The translations under genes were made by a program, and so were the position numbers. Below, one piece after another: positions 14,054 through 21,434 of a DNA stretch of 24,925 nucleotides; position 1 is the first letter of the stretch, and each line of letters begins with the position of its first letter. The notes under the pieces are model-generated. The model saw nothing but the letters and a program-made list of their open reading frames with translations. It made no database searches and had not been told where the DNA came from. This DNA comes from an uncultured Eubacteriales bacterium. Its GTDB lineage: Bacteria; Bacillota; Clostridia; Oscillospirales; Oscillospiraceae. Location: contig URDK01000030.1 of assembly GCA_900546485.1 (NCBI GenBank), forward strand, positions 1 to 24,925, written 5' to 3'.

Positions 14054-14064
14054 GGGAACACTCC

Positions 14065-14116
14065 TTTCCGTTTGAGCTAATTTTACTCCAAAAAGCGAAC
14101 TATTTTCAAACGGAAA
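14065..14116 (-). promoter_or_regulatory. Promoter of the 80-aa gene, bracketed by an 11-bp inverted repeat
   Basis: On the minus strand TTGAAA (14109-14104) and TAAAAT (14085-14080) are 18 bases apart. TTTCCGTTTGA (14065-14075) and its exact reverse complement TCAAACGGAAA (14106-14116) flank the -10 and overlap the -35. Only one arm lies in the transcript (start near 14073), so the repeat acts as DNA, probably as paired half-sites of an operator, and not as an RNA hairpin. Confidence 0.5.
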
Positions 14117-14185
14117 TTGGCTTTTATAAAAACAATTGTTCATTTTGCGCATATATTGTGGTCGCATGCTTGTGCAGCTTTTTTC

Positions 14186-16069
14186 TCAATCTACCACGCC
14201 GTAGCGCAGCTTGTAATAGGCCCAGCAGCGCATACGGCTCACCAGCTCGGACTGTTCGGCGGTGGGCTCCGTCGATATCACGCCGTCGGCGCTCTCGTAA
14301 AAGCCGTTGTGCAGCACTGGCAGCTCGCGGCGCATCTCGTTGAGGAAGGCAAACCAGGGCGAGGCCTCGCCCCTGCCCGTGAGCTCAAGCACGGCGGCGC
14401 CGAGATAGCAGGCGCTTATGCGGCCGTCCTCCGGCAGGTCAAGCGCGTCCACGGCGTTTTCAAAATCCAGCGCCTCGGCCGCCGCGTCGTTGCACCAGAT
14501 GAGCACGGGTGCGGTATAGGCCGCATAGGGGTCCTCCCCACCCACTATCTCAGCTGCGGGCAGACCGAGCTCAGCGTAGCCCTGCCTGTTATCGCCGAGG
14601 TACGGCAGATGGTCGCCGAAAAACACCAGCAGCACCGGCTCGCTCTGAGCGGAATAGAACTCTGTCAGCGATTCGAGCAGCGCGTTCGCATCCCTTATGC
14701 CCTCGGCGTAGACGTTCACGGCGGTCTGTATCTCGGGCGAGAGCTCCGCCGTCGTCTCCACCTCGGGACAGACATAGTCGCCGTACTTGTCCTCGGTGTA
14801 GGACATGTGGTTCTGAATGGTGACGGCGTAGGTGAAGTCCAGCCCGCCTCCGGCGCTCTTCTCCTCAAAGCGGCTCTCAAGCATGCGCAGCACGCTCTCG
14901 TCGGTCACCCAGTCCCCCTTGTACTCGGCGTCCTCAAAGTCCTCTACAAAAAAGCTCTCGTCCGCGCCGAACCAATCGTAGACGTTCTCTCGGTTATAAA
15001 ACCAGCTCTGTCCCGGATGCATGAAGCAGCTGGTATAGCCGTCCGAGCCGAAGACGCGGAAGATGCTGTCGAGGTTGCGGTTCACCGTGCGGAAGGCCGT
15101 GAGCGAGGGCGAGGCGGGATTGAGCAGATTTGTCTGCATGCCCGATACCACGTCGAACTCGGTATCCGCCGTTCCGCCCGCGAAGTAGGGCACCACTATG
15201 TGCCCGGCCCAGGCGTTTTCACTCTCGGCGAGGCTGTTGTAGACCTCCATCGGGTTCTCACCCTCGGGGAAGACGAATACGTCCTCGTTCAGAATGTCGG
15301 AAAAGGCCTCGTTCATTACGAACACGACGTTCACATCCGCGGCGTCCTGCGCCTGAACATAGCCTGTCTCCCATGAGGCAGCCTCGTCCCGGTCAAAGCC
15401 CTCCGGCTTCTCTATTTTATATGTAGAGAAGTGGTAGCAGAAGTAATATACGAAGCCCAGCTCGTTGTTTACGGAGCTGAGATTGTAGGGCTCCGTTGTC
15501 TCGAAGGAGTTGTAGAGCTCGGTCGAGCTGTATACGAGGCCCACAGCGCTCACGAGCACCGCCGCGCAGAGCACGAAGCCGACTATACGGACAAGCGTTT
15601 CACGTTTTTTCGGCGCATTTTCGGCCTTTTTGAGCGGCAGAAGCACACCGAGCACTATAAAGGCCGCCGTGAGCACCAGCAGACAGCCCGCCTGGAACCA
15701 GGGCAGCGTCATATCGTAGCTGCCCGCGGCGTCCGCCGCCTCCTTGATGAGCGTGATGTCCCGCGGCACGAAGGGCTCGCCGCGGACGGTGAGCTTAACG
15801 CGGTTTATGAGGGACATTACCCCCACTACCGCGCCCACGGCCGCAGAGCTCCAGAAAACGTTCCGAAACGCGAAGGCGAAGGCCGCGATGAGCAGCGCGA
15901 CCGGCAGCCAGTTGAGCACAAGGATCAGGGGCTGATGCAGCATCTTGCCAAGCATGGCAAGCACGGACACAGGGTGCGCCCAGAGCGCAAACAGCGTCAC
16001 CACGACGCTGCACGCAAAGCCGAGCAGTATCGTCGGCAGGAGACCGATGGGTCTGGAGTATCGTTTCAA
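14186..16069 (-). CDS. LTA synthase-family membrane sulfatase-fold transferase
   Basis: This 627-aa protein has five N-terminal membrane segments (about 9-30, 47-68, 72-88, 126-145 and 161-180), followed by a large extracellular sulfatase-like domain. The catalytic landmarks are visible: VVFVMNEAFSD with metal-binding Glu254, AGGTADTEF with the probable nucleophile Thr300, HPGQSWFYNR (351-360) and FFGDHLPYLG (484-493). Family members move glycerol-phosphate or other phospho-head groups onto glycolipids or cell-wall sugars at the outer membrane face. This one is shorter in the linker than LtaS proper, so a role in another phospho-decoration is possible. The start is TTG at 16069, overlapping the upstream gene by 4 bases (TTGA), with AGGA upstream. 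Confidence 0.88.
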   Translation of the reverse strand: MKRYSRPIGLLPTILLGFACSVVVTLFALWAHPVSVLAMLGKMLHQPLILVLNWLPVALLIAAFAFAFRNVFWSSAAVGAVVGVMSLINRVKLTVRGEPFVPRDITLIKEAADAAGSYDMTLPWFQAGCLLVLTAAFIVLGVLLPLKKAENAPKKRETLVRIVGFVLCAAVLVSAVGLVYSSTELYNSFETTEPYNLSSVNNELGFVYYFCYHFSTYKIEKPEGFDRDEAASWETGYVQAQDAADVNVVFVMNEAFSDILNEDVFVFPEGENPMEVYNSLAESENAWAGHIVVPYFAGGTADTEFDVVSGMQTNLLNPASPSLTAFRTVNRNLDSIFRVFGSDGYTSCFMHPGQSWFYNRENVYDWFGADESFFVEDFEDAEYKGDWVTDESVLRMLESRFEEKSAGGGLDFTYAVTIQNHMSYTEDKYGDYVCPEVETTAELSPEIQTAVNVYAEGIRDANALLESLTEFYSAQSEPVLLVFFGDHLPYLGDNRQGYAELGLPAAEIVGGEDPYAAYTAPVLIWCNDAAAEALDFENAVDALDLPEDGRISACYLGAAVLELTGRGEASPWFAFLNEMRRELPVLHNGFYESADGVISTEPTAEQSELVSRMRCWAYYKLRYGVVD

Positions 16070-16851
16070 GTTTTATCCTGCTTCCTTTCTGCGTATTGCG
16101 CGGGCATCCGTGTCAGATAGTACTGCGGACGTCCCACGGAGGCGCGGCCGTATTCTATGGCGCGTACCGGGCAGGCGTTTATGCACGCCATGCAGTGTAT
16201 GCACCGTCCCTGCCAGGCCGGGCGGCCGCCGCTCAGGTCGATGTCGTTCACAGGACAGAGCCTCGCACATTTTCCACAGCCGGTGCAGGCGTCGGACACG
16301 CGGAAGGGACGGTCCTTTATGCAAAAGGCATGGAAAAGCCGGTTCACCGGCCCGCTCTTGAGACGGTCGAGCAGACCGGCAGAAGGGTCGGTCAGTGGCC
16401 GTCCGGCGGCTATGTCCCGCGCGGCCGCTTCTATGCCCGGTACGGCGCGCTCGATTATCAAAGCGGACTCGGCGCCGTCGGGCGTCGGGAACATGGCGAG
16501 ATAGTTTTCAGGCATGACGGCCGCGCCCAGGCCCATGTATTCCATGCCGATGTCCTCACAGAGACGGCGGCAGTATTTGGCGGCATCGCCGGGCTCGGAG
16601 CCGCAGGTCAGGAAGAAGTACATTCTCCGGCAGCCCTCCCACCTTGCGCGGCGGAGCATCGCCTCCACGGAGGCGGGCAGCCGCCAGCCGTGCGTCGGCG
16701 CGGCAACCACGAAAGGACGCTCCGACGAGAATGCGGCGGGACCGCCGTGTTTGAGACGGTCATTGAGCGAGACGATCTCGTCACCGGTGACGGCGGAGAT
16801 GAGCCGTGCGGCATACAGGCTGTTCCCCGTTCCGGAAAAGCAGAGTATCAT
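16066..16851 (-). CDS. EFR1-like flavodoxin/ferredoxin fusion protein
   Basis: This 261-aa protein has an N-terminal flavodoxin-like domain with the FMN phosphate loop FSGTGNS (5-11) and a C-terminal bacterial-type ferredoxin domain. The ferredoxin domain has two Cys sets: Cys189, 192, 195, 199 and Cys217, 220, 223, 227, each CxxCxxCxxxCP, for two [4Fe-4S] clusters. Such proteins carry or bifurcate electrons in anaerobes; the partner is unknown. I chose the ATG at 16851 because AAAGGAGG lies 7 bases upstream and the protein then starts directly at the flavodoxin fold; a frame open to 16884 has no such site. The 4-base overlap couples it to the LTA-synthase-family gene, an odd pairing of a redox protein with a cell-envelope enzyme. 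Confidence 0.88.
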   Translation of the reverse strand: MILCFSGTGNSLYAARLISAVTGDEIVSLNDRLKHGGPAAFSSERPFVVAAPTHGWRLPASVEAMLRRARWEGCRRMYFFLTCGSEPGDAAKYCRRLCEDIGMEYMGLGAAVMPENYLAMFPTPDGAESALIIERAVPGIEAAARDIAAGRPLTDPSAGLLDRLKSGPVNRLFHAFCIKDRPFRVSDACTGCGKCARLCPVNDIDLSGGRPAWQGRCIHCMACINACPVRAIEYGRASVGRPQYYLTRMPAQYAERKQDKT

Positions 16852-16931
16852 ATCCTCTCCTCCTTTGTCCCATGATGATATCACGAAGAGGAAGAATTAA
16901 CAAGTTTTTTGCGCGGTGAAGATTTTTTAGC

Positions 16932-16960
16932 TTACATCGCTGCTCGAAATGTGATAAAAT
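16932..16960 (+). promoter_or_regulatory. Promoter of the CarD-family gene
   Basis: TTACAT (16932-16937) and TAAAAT (16955-16960) are 17 bases apart. The gene starts at 17012. Confidence 0.5.
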
Positions 16961-17011
16961 GTACACAGAAATATCTACTTACAGGTCATTTAGAATGGAA
17001 GAGAGGCAAAA

Positions 17012-17524
17012 ATGTATCAAATCGGTGATTTAATAGTCTACGGAAGCACCGGCGTCTGCCGGGTAGAGGCGGTGGAAACTCCCAGGCACCGGCCGGGCGA
17101 GGAGGAGAGGCAGTATTATCTGCTCCGCCCCCTCTATCAGGACGGTACCATACGCATACCGGTCGACACGAAGGTGTTCATGCGGCCTGTCATCAGCCGC
17201 GAGGAGGCGGAAAAGCTCATAGACGCCATACCCGGTATGAATGCCGAGGTCTATCACGAGCGCAACTTCACCCAGCTCGCGGCCCACTATCAGGAGGCAC
17301 TCGGCTCGCATGAGTGCTCGGACCTAATAGAGCTCGTGATGTCCATCTACGCGAAAAAGCAGGATGCTGAAAGCAAAAAGCGCAAATTCGGCCAGGTGGA
17401 CGCCCGCTTCATGAAACGGGCCGAGAGCCTGCTTTACGGCGAGTTTTCCGTGGCCCTCGGCATTCCCTTCGACGACGTGCAGGGCTACATAGCAAGCCGG
17501 GTCTCCGGCGGAATAAAAAGCTGA
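17012..17524 (+). CDS. CarD/CdnL-family transcription regulator
   Basis: This 170-aa protein has the normal size of the CarD/CdnL group. The N-terminal RNA-polymerase-interacting domain (about 1-65) has MYQIGDLIVYGSTGVCRVE, then YYLLRPLYQDGTIRIPVDT. The helical C-terminal part (about 68-165) contains SDLIELVMSIYAKKQ and ends at FSVALGIPFDDVQGYI, the usual closing segment. Members bind the RNA polymerase beta subunit and stabilise open promoter complexes; Clostridia often have several copies. The ATG at 17012 has AGAGG 6 bases upstream. It is monocistronic between its own promoter and the 17526-17557 terminator. Nothing ties it to its neighbours. Confidence 0.9.
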   Translation: MYQIGDLIVYGSTGVCRVEAVETPRHRPGEEERQYYLLRPLYQDGTIRIPVDTKVFMRPVISREEAEKLIDAIPGMNAEVYHERNFTQLAAHYQEALGSHECSDLIELVMSIYAKKQDAESKKRKFGQVDARFMKRAESLLYGEFSVALGIPFDDVQGYIASRVSGGIKS

Positions 17525-17525
17525 A

Positions 17526-17557
17526 AAAAGTCCCCGGATCTGCGTCCGGGGACTTTT
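17526..17557. terminator. Bidirectional intrinsic terminator
   Basis: A perfect 13-bp stem (17526-17538 with 17545-17557) has a 6-base loop. Arms begin AAAA and end TTTT. It lies between the convergent CarD-family gene and cytX. Confidence 0.9.
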
Positions 17558-17574
17558 GCTTTATTTGTGAGCTG

Positions 17575-18750
17575 TCAGGCGGCGCGCTTGCCGGTGAGCT
17601 TGCGGACGATGACACAGAGGACCATCGTTATGAGCATGTCGGGCAGGGTGTTGCCGACGACGATATCCACCGTCATCAGCACGCGGTAGAGCACGAAGCC
17701 CACCAGCCAGACGGCCAGGTTCACCCAGTCGAAGGCCAGCTCGAAGCTCGAGCGCTTCAGGATGAAGTTGTCGGCGAGCTGCACGGCTATCATGGGAGCG
17801 AACACGGAGCCGATGAGGTAGAGGAAGTTCGTGATGTCGTCCATCGGGAAGAGTATCGCCGCCACGGTGCCGATGACCGTCACGACTACCGCCACCCACT
17901 TGCCCGGGAGCTTCTTGGAGAGGCTCTCGGAGGAGATGCCCGCGCTCCAGGCGTCGAGGAAGGTGGTGGTAACCGTCGAGAGGATGAGGATGACGAGCGC
18001 CGCTATGCCGAGGCCGGCCTTGACCATGATGAGAGCTATGTCGCCCTCGCCGGTGTAGATGGCCGCGCCCATGCCGATTATGTACATCCAGCAGGACACG
18101 AGGCCGTAGGTGAGAGTGCTGGCCAGGGTCGCCGCGAAGGGCTTTTGGGCCTCGCGGGTGTAGTCGCTCACGAGCGGCAGCCAGGAGAGCGGCATTGCCA
18201 CCGCGAGCTCCACAGCCGCGCCGAAGCTCATGGCCTCGCCGAAGGCGGAGGTGTCCGCTCCGGGCGTACCGTCAAAGAAGATGACCTTGCAGAGCACCAG
18301 CGTAAGGATGAACAGCGCAGCCATGGCGATCTTGTTCACCCAGCCGAGGTTCGTGATGCCTATGAGTATCCACACGACGATGAGCACGCCGATGACGAGG
18401 CACCAGACCCAGGCGCCTGTGTCGAAGATGCCGTTGGTGGCAAGCGCGCCGTCGTATATCATGATGGCCGTCCAGCCCACGAGCTGGAGGACGTTCAGGA
18501 AGGCAAAGAGGAGCCCGCCTCTCTTGCCGAAGGACATTTTGACCGTCTCCATTGCGCTCAGGCCCGTACGGCCGCCGATGAGTCCGGCAAAAAAGAAGAG
18601 AGCGCAGCCGATTATGTGTCCGACGACGATGGCGAGGATGCCCTTAGTCATGCCGAGCGGGGCGAAGTAGGTGCCGGTCAGTATCTCGGCGATGGACACG
18701 CCCGCACCGAACCAGATGAGGCCGTTCTGGAATGTGGAGGTCTTTTTCAT
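17575..18750 (-). CDS. cytX: CytX, probable hydroxymethylpyrimidine (HMP) permease
   Basis: This 391-aa protein is hydrophobic throughout, about 12 membrane segments, in the nucleobase:cation symporter-1 (cytosine permease) fold. N-terminal WFGAGVSIAEILTG and mid-protein PLSWLPLVSDYTR (about 197-209) are typical of this fold. CytX is the thiamin-linked member that is thought to bring in the HMP precursor. The start overlaps the stop of thiD by 4 bases (ATGA), and it is the last gene of a TPP-riboswitch-controlled thiE-thiD-cytX operon; this context is what picks CytX over a cytosine permease. The terminator at 17526-17557 follows. Confidence 0.92.
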   Translation of the reverse strand: MKKTSTFQNGLIWFGAGVSIAEILTGTYFAPLGMTKGILAIVVGHIIGCALFFFAGLIGGRTGLSAMETVKMSFGKRGGLLFAFLNVLQLVGWTAIMIYDGALATNGIFDTGAWVWCLVIGVLIVVWILIGITNLGWVNKIAMAALFILTLVLCKVIFFDGTPGADTSAFGEAMSFGAAVELAVAMPLSWLPLVSDYTREAQKPFAATLASTLTYGLVSCWMYIIGMGAAIYTGEGDIALIMVKAGLGIAALVILILSTVTTTFLDAWSAGISSESLSKKLPGKWVAVVVTVIGTVAAILFPMDDITNFLYLIGSVFAPMIAVQLADNFILKRSSFELAFDWVNLAVWLVGFVLYRVLMTVDIVVGNTLPDMLITMVLCVIVRKLTGKRAA

Positions 18751-19559
18751 GCGCGCGCCTCCATTTTGTACTCGGCCTTTATGTCGAAGGCATGGTCCAT
18801 GGGCCCGGAGCCGTGTCCGAGGTCGAGCATCGCGGCGAGGGCGCCGGAGAGGTAGGTCTTGGCGCGCTCAACGGAGTCCTCGAGGCAAAAGCCCTTGGCG
18901 AGGTTCGCCGCGATGGCGCTCGAGAGCGTGCAGCCCGTGCCGTGGGTGTTCTGGTTGTCGATGCGTTTGCCCATGAACCAGCGGGTGCTGCCGTCCGGGT
19001 GGCAGAGCAGGTCGTTGGCGTCGTTCGTCTGGTGACCGCCCTTGCAGAGGACGGCGCAGCCGTATTCGGCGCTTATCTTCTTCGCCGCAGCCTCCATCTC
19101 CTCCGCGCCGGAGATGCTCATGCCGGAGAGTATCTCAGCCTCGGGAATGTTGGGCGTGACGACCTCGGCCAGGGGCAGCAGCGCGCGTTTTAGAGTGTCG
19201 ATGGCGTCGTCGCGCAGGAGCTTTGCCCCGCTCGTCGCCACCATTACGGGGTCTACGACGATGTGCTTTGCGCCGTATTCACGGAGCTTCGAGGCGATGA
19301 GCTCGATGAGCCCCGCGGAGGAGACCATGCCTATTTTCACCGCGTCGGGATAGATATCCGTGAACACGGCGTCTATCTCCTCGGCCAGGAACTCGGGGGT
19401 GGCCTCCATGATGTCTGTGACGCCGGTCGTGTTCTGGGCGGTCAGGGCCGTTATGGCGCTCATGGCAAATACACCGTTGAGCGTCATGGTCTTGATATCC
19501 GCCTGGATACCGGCGCCTCCGCTGGAGTCGCTTCCAGCGATAGTCAATGCTGTTTTCAT
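18747..19559 (-). CDS. thiD: ThiD, HMP/HMP-phosphate kinase
   Basis: This 270-aa ribokinase-fold enzyme phosphorylates HMP twice to HMP-pyrophosphate, the pyrimidine half of thiamin. Landmarks are MKTALTIAGSDSSGGAGIQ at the start, the AD-KT segment after it, VVDPVMVATSGAKLL in the middle, and NTHGTGCTLSSAIAA (about 220-234), whose GTGC forms the anion hole with the catalytic Asp motif replaced by the ThiD-typical Cys. The ATG at 19559 has AAAGGA 8 bases upstream; the longer frame to 19643 has no support and would lose the normal N-terminus. It overlaps cytX by 4 bases. The 103-base gap to thiE contains a hairpin followed by T (19628-19651). Confidence 0.95.
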   Translation of the reverse strand: MKTALTIAGSDSSGGAGIQADIKTMTLNGVFAMSAITALTAQNTTGVTDIMEATPEFLAEEIDAVFTDIYPDAVKIGMVSSAGLIELIASKLREYGAKHIVVDPVMVATSGAKLLRDDAIDTLKRALLPLAEVVTPNIPEAEILSGMSISGAEEMEAAAKKISAEYGCAVLCKGGHQTNDANDLLCHPDGSTRWFMGKRIDNQNTHGTGCTLSSAIAANLAKGFCLEDSVERAKTYLSGALAAMLDLGHGSGPMDHAFDIKAEYKMEARA

Positions 19560-19627
19560 ACTTCTCTTCCTTTCCAAGCATTGCTTTTGTATAGCGGCGC
19601 AAGGTGGTGCCCCCAATGCACCGCTTG

Positions 19628-19651
19628 AAAAACGGGTCTTCACCCGGTTTT
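19628..19651 (-). terminator. Weak hairpin between thiE and thiD, possible partial terminator
   Basis: On the minus strand AAAACCGGGT-GAAG-ACCCGTTTTT forms a stem with one mismatch and a GAAG loop, ending in five T. It may make part of the transcripts stop after thiE, or be an RNA processing site. A second small hairpin (GGTGC/GCACC) follows. Confidence 0.4.
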
Positions 19652-19662
19652 CAGCGTGTTAT

Positions 19663-20307
19663 TCACTTTTCCGCGAGCTTTTCGCAAAGCGGCAGCAGCT
19701 CGCGCGCGGCTGCCTCAACATCCGGCTGGGCAAAGAGCGCGGAGACTACGGCGACGCCCGCGAGGCCCAGGCCGTTCAATTCGGAGATGTTCTCCCTCGA
19801 GATGCCGCCTATGGCTACGACGGGGATATCCACCGCCTTGACAACGCTTCTGAGACCCTCGGGGCCTATTGGCGCGGCGGTCTCCTTGGTGCTGGTGGCG
19901 AAGGCAGCGCCGGAGCCTATGTAGTCGGCGCCCGCGGCCTGGGCGCGCCGGGCCTCCTCAGCGTTGTGCGCCGAGACGCCGATTATCCTGTCCGGGCCCA
20001 GCCGCTCGCGGGCGAGACCGGCCTCCAGGTCCTCCTGGCCGACATGCACGCCGTCCGCGCCGCTCTCTATGGCGATGTCGACGGCGTCGTTTATGACGCA
20101 TTTCACGCCGTGCGCGCGGCAGATGGCGACGACTTTTTTGGCCTCGGCCAGAAACTCATCGTGCTCCAGGTGCTTCTCGCGCACCTGCACAAAGGTCGCG
20201 CCGCCCCTGATGGCGGCCTCCACCTGACGGCAGACGCCCTCCGTTCCGTCCGTCCAGGCCCTGTCCGTCACGGCGTAGAGCCGGAGCTCCGCGGGATCTA
20301 TCTTCAT
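19663..20307 (-). CDS. thiE: ThiE, thiamin-phosphate synthase
   Basis: This 214-aa TIM-barrel enzyme joins HMP-pyrophosphate and thiazole phosphate to thiamin phosphate. The sequence shows LRLYAVTDRA (8-17), GGATFVQVREKHLEHDEF (about 35-52), CVINDAVDIAIESGADGVHVGQEDL (about 66-90), IGVSAHNAEEARRA, YIGSGAAFATSTK (about 128-140) and VVAIGGI, all standard ThiE blocks. The ATG at 20307 has GGGAGG about 7 bases upstream; an upstream in-frame start would fall in the riboswitch terminator. It is the first gene of the minus-strand thi operon. Confidence 0.95.
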   Translation of the reverse strand: MKIDPAELRLYAVTDRAWTDGTEGVCRQVEAAIRGGATFVQVREKHLEHDEFLAEAKKVVAICRAHGVKCVINDAVDIAIESGADGVHVGQEDLEAGLARERLGPDRIIGVSAHNAEEARRAQAAGADYIGSGAAFATSTKETAAPIGPEGLRSVVKAVDIPVVAIGGISRENISELNGLGLAGVAVVSALFAQPDVEAAARELLPLCEKLAEK

Positions 20308-20320
20308 AGCGATTCCTCCC

Positions 20321-20362
20321 AAAACAAAAAACGCAGGCACGCCAAAATAAGGCAAGCCTGCG
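20321..20362 (-). terminator. thiE: Expression platform (terminator) of the thiE TPP riboswitch
   Basis: On the minus strand CGCAGGC (20362-20356) pairs with GCCTGCG (20338-20332), with an inner GCC/GGC extension. TTTTTTGTTTT (20331-20321) follows. It sits between the aptamer and the thiE ribosome site, so TPP binding probably stops transcription. Confidence 0.8.
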
Positions 20363-20377
20363 GCAAGTGCTGCAATA

Positions 20378-20456
20378 TTTCCCTACGTTGGCATTATCCA
20401 AATCAGGTTGGGTCGAGGCCTTTGCCTCCTCTCAGCCCTCATCGAGCTCCCCTGTT
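20378..20456 (-). promoter_or_regulatory. TPP riboswitch (THI box) of the thiE-thiD-cytX operon
   Basis: The minus-strand RNA has all aptamer blocks in order: CAGGGGAGC, GGGCTGAGAGGAGGC with its GCCTC partner, GACCCAACCTGAT, TTGGATAATGCC and AACGTAGGGAAA. These are the conserved TPP-binding sequences. The promoter at 20467-20495 starts it only a few bases upstream. Confidence 0.96.
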
Positions 20457-20466
20457 GACGCAAAGT

Positions 20467-20495
20467 ATTATACGCCCGCCGCCACAGCTTTGCAA
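20467..20495 (-). promoter_or_regulatory. Promoter of the thiE operon
   Basis: On the minus strand TTGCAA (20495-20490) and TATAAT (20472-20467) are 17 bases apart. It is back to back with the thiW promoter; the two -35 boxes are 8 bases apart. Confidence 0.75.
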
Positions 20496-20503
20496 GCGAA
20501 AAC

Positions 20504-20532
20504 TTGACAATGCAGCGCGGTGGTGAGATAAT
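20504..20532 (+). promoter_or_regulatory. Promoter of the thiW-thiM operon
   Basis: TTGACA (20504-20509) and GATAAT (20527-20532) are 17 bases apart. The start near 20539 is a few bases before the aptamer. Confidence 0.75.
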
Positions 20533-20546
20533 AGGCGCGCAAAAAA

Positions 20547-20622
20547 CAGGGGAGCCGCAAGGCTGAGAGGAAGTATTCGCTTCGACCCTATGACCTGATG
20601 CGGGTAATGCCGCCGGAGGGAG
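20547..20622 (+). promoter_or_regulatory. TPP riboswitch (THI box) of the thiW-thiM operon
   Basis: The aptamer blocks appear in order: CAGGGGAGCC, GGCTGAGAGGAAG with its CTTC partner, GACCCTATGACCTGATGCGGGTAATGCCG split over the three-way core, and GGAGGGAGT at the end. It is in mirror orientation to the thiE riboswitch. Confidence 0.94.
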
Positions 20623-20637
20623 TCATTTTCGCCTGTC

Positions 20638-20666
20638 GGCTCCCGTTTGGGAGCCTTTTGTTTTTT
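20638..20666 (+). terminator. thiW: Expression platform (terminator) of the thiW TPP riboswitch
   Basis: GGCTCCC (20638-20644) and GGGAGCC (20649-20655) form a 7-bp stem with a GTTT loop. TTTTGTTTTTT follows. TPP binding should favour it and stop transcription before thiW. Confidence 0.85.
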
Positions 20667-20891
20667 GACGCTCTTTAAAAGGAGGCGCGAGGGGAAAAAT
20701 TTCGGCGTGCCGGCCATGCCGGCGGCGGATGGAGGGGGAGCGCCCTGCGTCCGGGCCAGATATGCAGCGATGGGAAGCCGTGTTCCGGCGTGAGAGGAGG
20801 CCAGCAAGCCTCGACCGACCTTGTATTCTACGGGGGAAACGCCGCATATCGCCGTTTTTCTCCGCCGTCTTGATGAAAAGGAGTGTCGAAA

Positions 20892-21434
20892 ATGAGAAGC
20901 AACAGCACCAAAAAACTCGCCATAGCCGCCATATTCGTAGCGCTCGCCGTAGTCGGCAGCGCCTTTATCCAGTTCCCCTTCCTCGGCAGCAACTGCTCGC
21001 CTACACAGCACATGGTGAACGTCCTGTGCGCCGTGTTCCTGGGGCCCTGGTACGGCGTGGGCGTGGCCTTCTGCGCCAGCCTCATCCGCAACCTGCTGAG
21101 CCTCGGCTCGCTCATGGCCTTCCCCGGCAGCATGATAGGCGCACTCTGCTGCGGCCTTGCTTACAAGGCGCTGCGGAACAAAAATGAGATCGCCGCCATA
21201 CTCGCCGCTCTCATAGCCGAAATGCTCGGCACCGGCGTCCTCGGCGGTCTCTGCGCCTACCCCGTAGCCACACTCTTCATGAACGTCGACGCCGCCACTC
21301 TGGCCGTCACCGCCTATATCGTGCCCTTCCTCATTTCCACCGTCGTCGGCTCCATCATCGCCGGCGTGCTCGTCTTCGCCCTCAGGGCCGGAGGCGCGCT
21401 CAAGATACTGCAGAGAAGTCTGGAGCTGAAATAA
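20892..21434 (+). CDS. thiW: ThiW, thiazole-specific ECF transporter S component
   Basis: This 180-aa protein has about five to six membrane segments and the ThiW signature around residues 22-60: GSAFIQFPFLGSNCSPTQHMVNVLCAVFLGPWYG, split by short turns. It binds the thiazole alcohol (hydroxyethylthiazole) and works with an ECF energizing module encoded elsewhere. The ATG at 20892 has AAAAGGAG 8 bases upstream; a GTG at 20883 would overlap that site. It abuts thiM directly, and both lie under a TPP riboswitch, which supports the assignment. Confidence 0.93.
   Translation: MRSNSTKKLAIAAIFVALAVVGSAFIQFPFLGSNCSPTQHMVNVLCAVFLGPWYGVGVAFCASLIRNLLSLGSLMAFPGSMIGALCCGLAYKALRNKNEIAAILAALIAEMLGTGVLGGLCAYPVATLFMNVDAATLAVTAYIVPFLISTVVGSIIAGVLVFALRAGGALKILQRSLELK

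Larger units (their letters stand above)
20308..20891. other. Divergent thi control region, including a 225-base unexplained leader before thiW
   Basis: Positions 20308-20666 are filled by the two riboswitches, their terminators and the back-to-back promoters. Positions 20667-20891 hold no credible gene. They contain a short hairpin GCCGGC-CAT-GCCGGC near 20712, and a segment around 20785-20845 in which CGGCGT and ACGCCG can close a domain holding the hairpin GAGGC-CAGCAA-GCCTC. Within it, TGAGAGGAGGC, GCCTCGACC and GGGGAAA echo TPP aptamer blocks, but the core GGATAATGCC is missing. It may be a decayed second riboswitch or an unrelated leader structure. Confidence 0.5.

Noticed and set aside
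14117..15376. 419-aa plus-strand open frame over the LTA-synthase-family gene
   Set aside because: Shadow frame: the minus strand carries the membrane segments and the sulfatase-fold catalytic motifs.
20700..20850. Cobalamin-type riboswitch before thiW
   Set aside because: GGGAAGCCG...CCGGC resembles part of a B12-box core, but the conserved GCCACTG segment and the proper spacing are missing.
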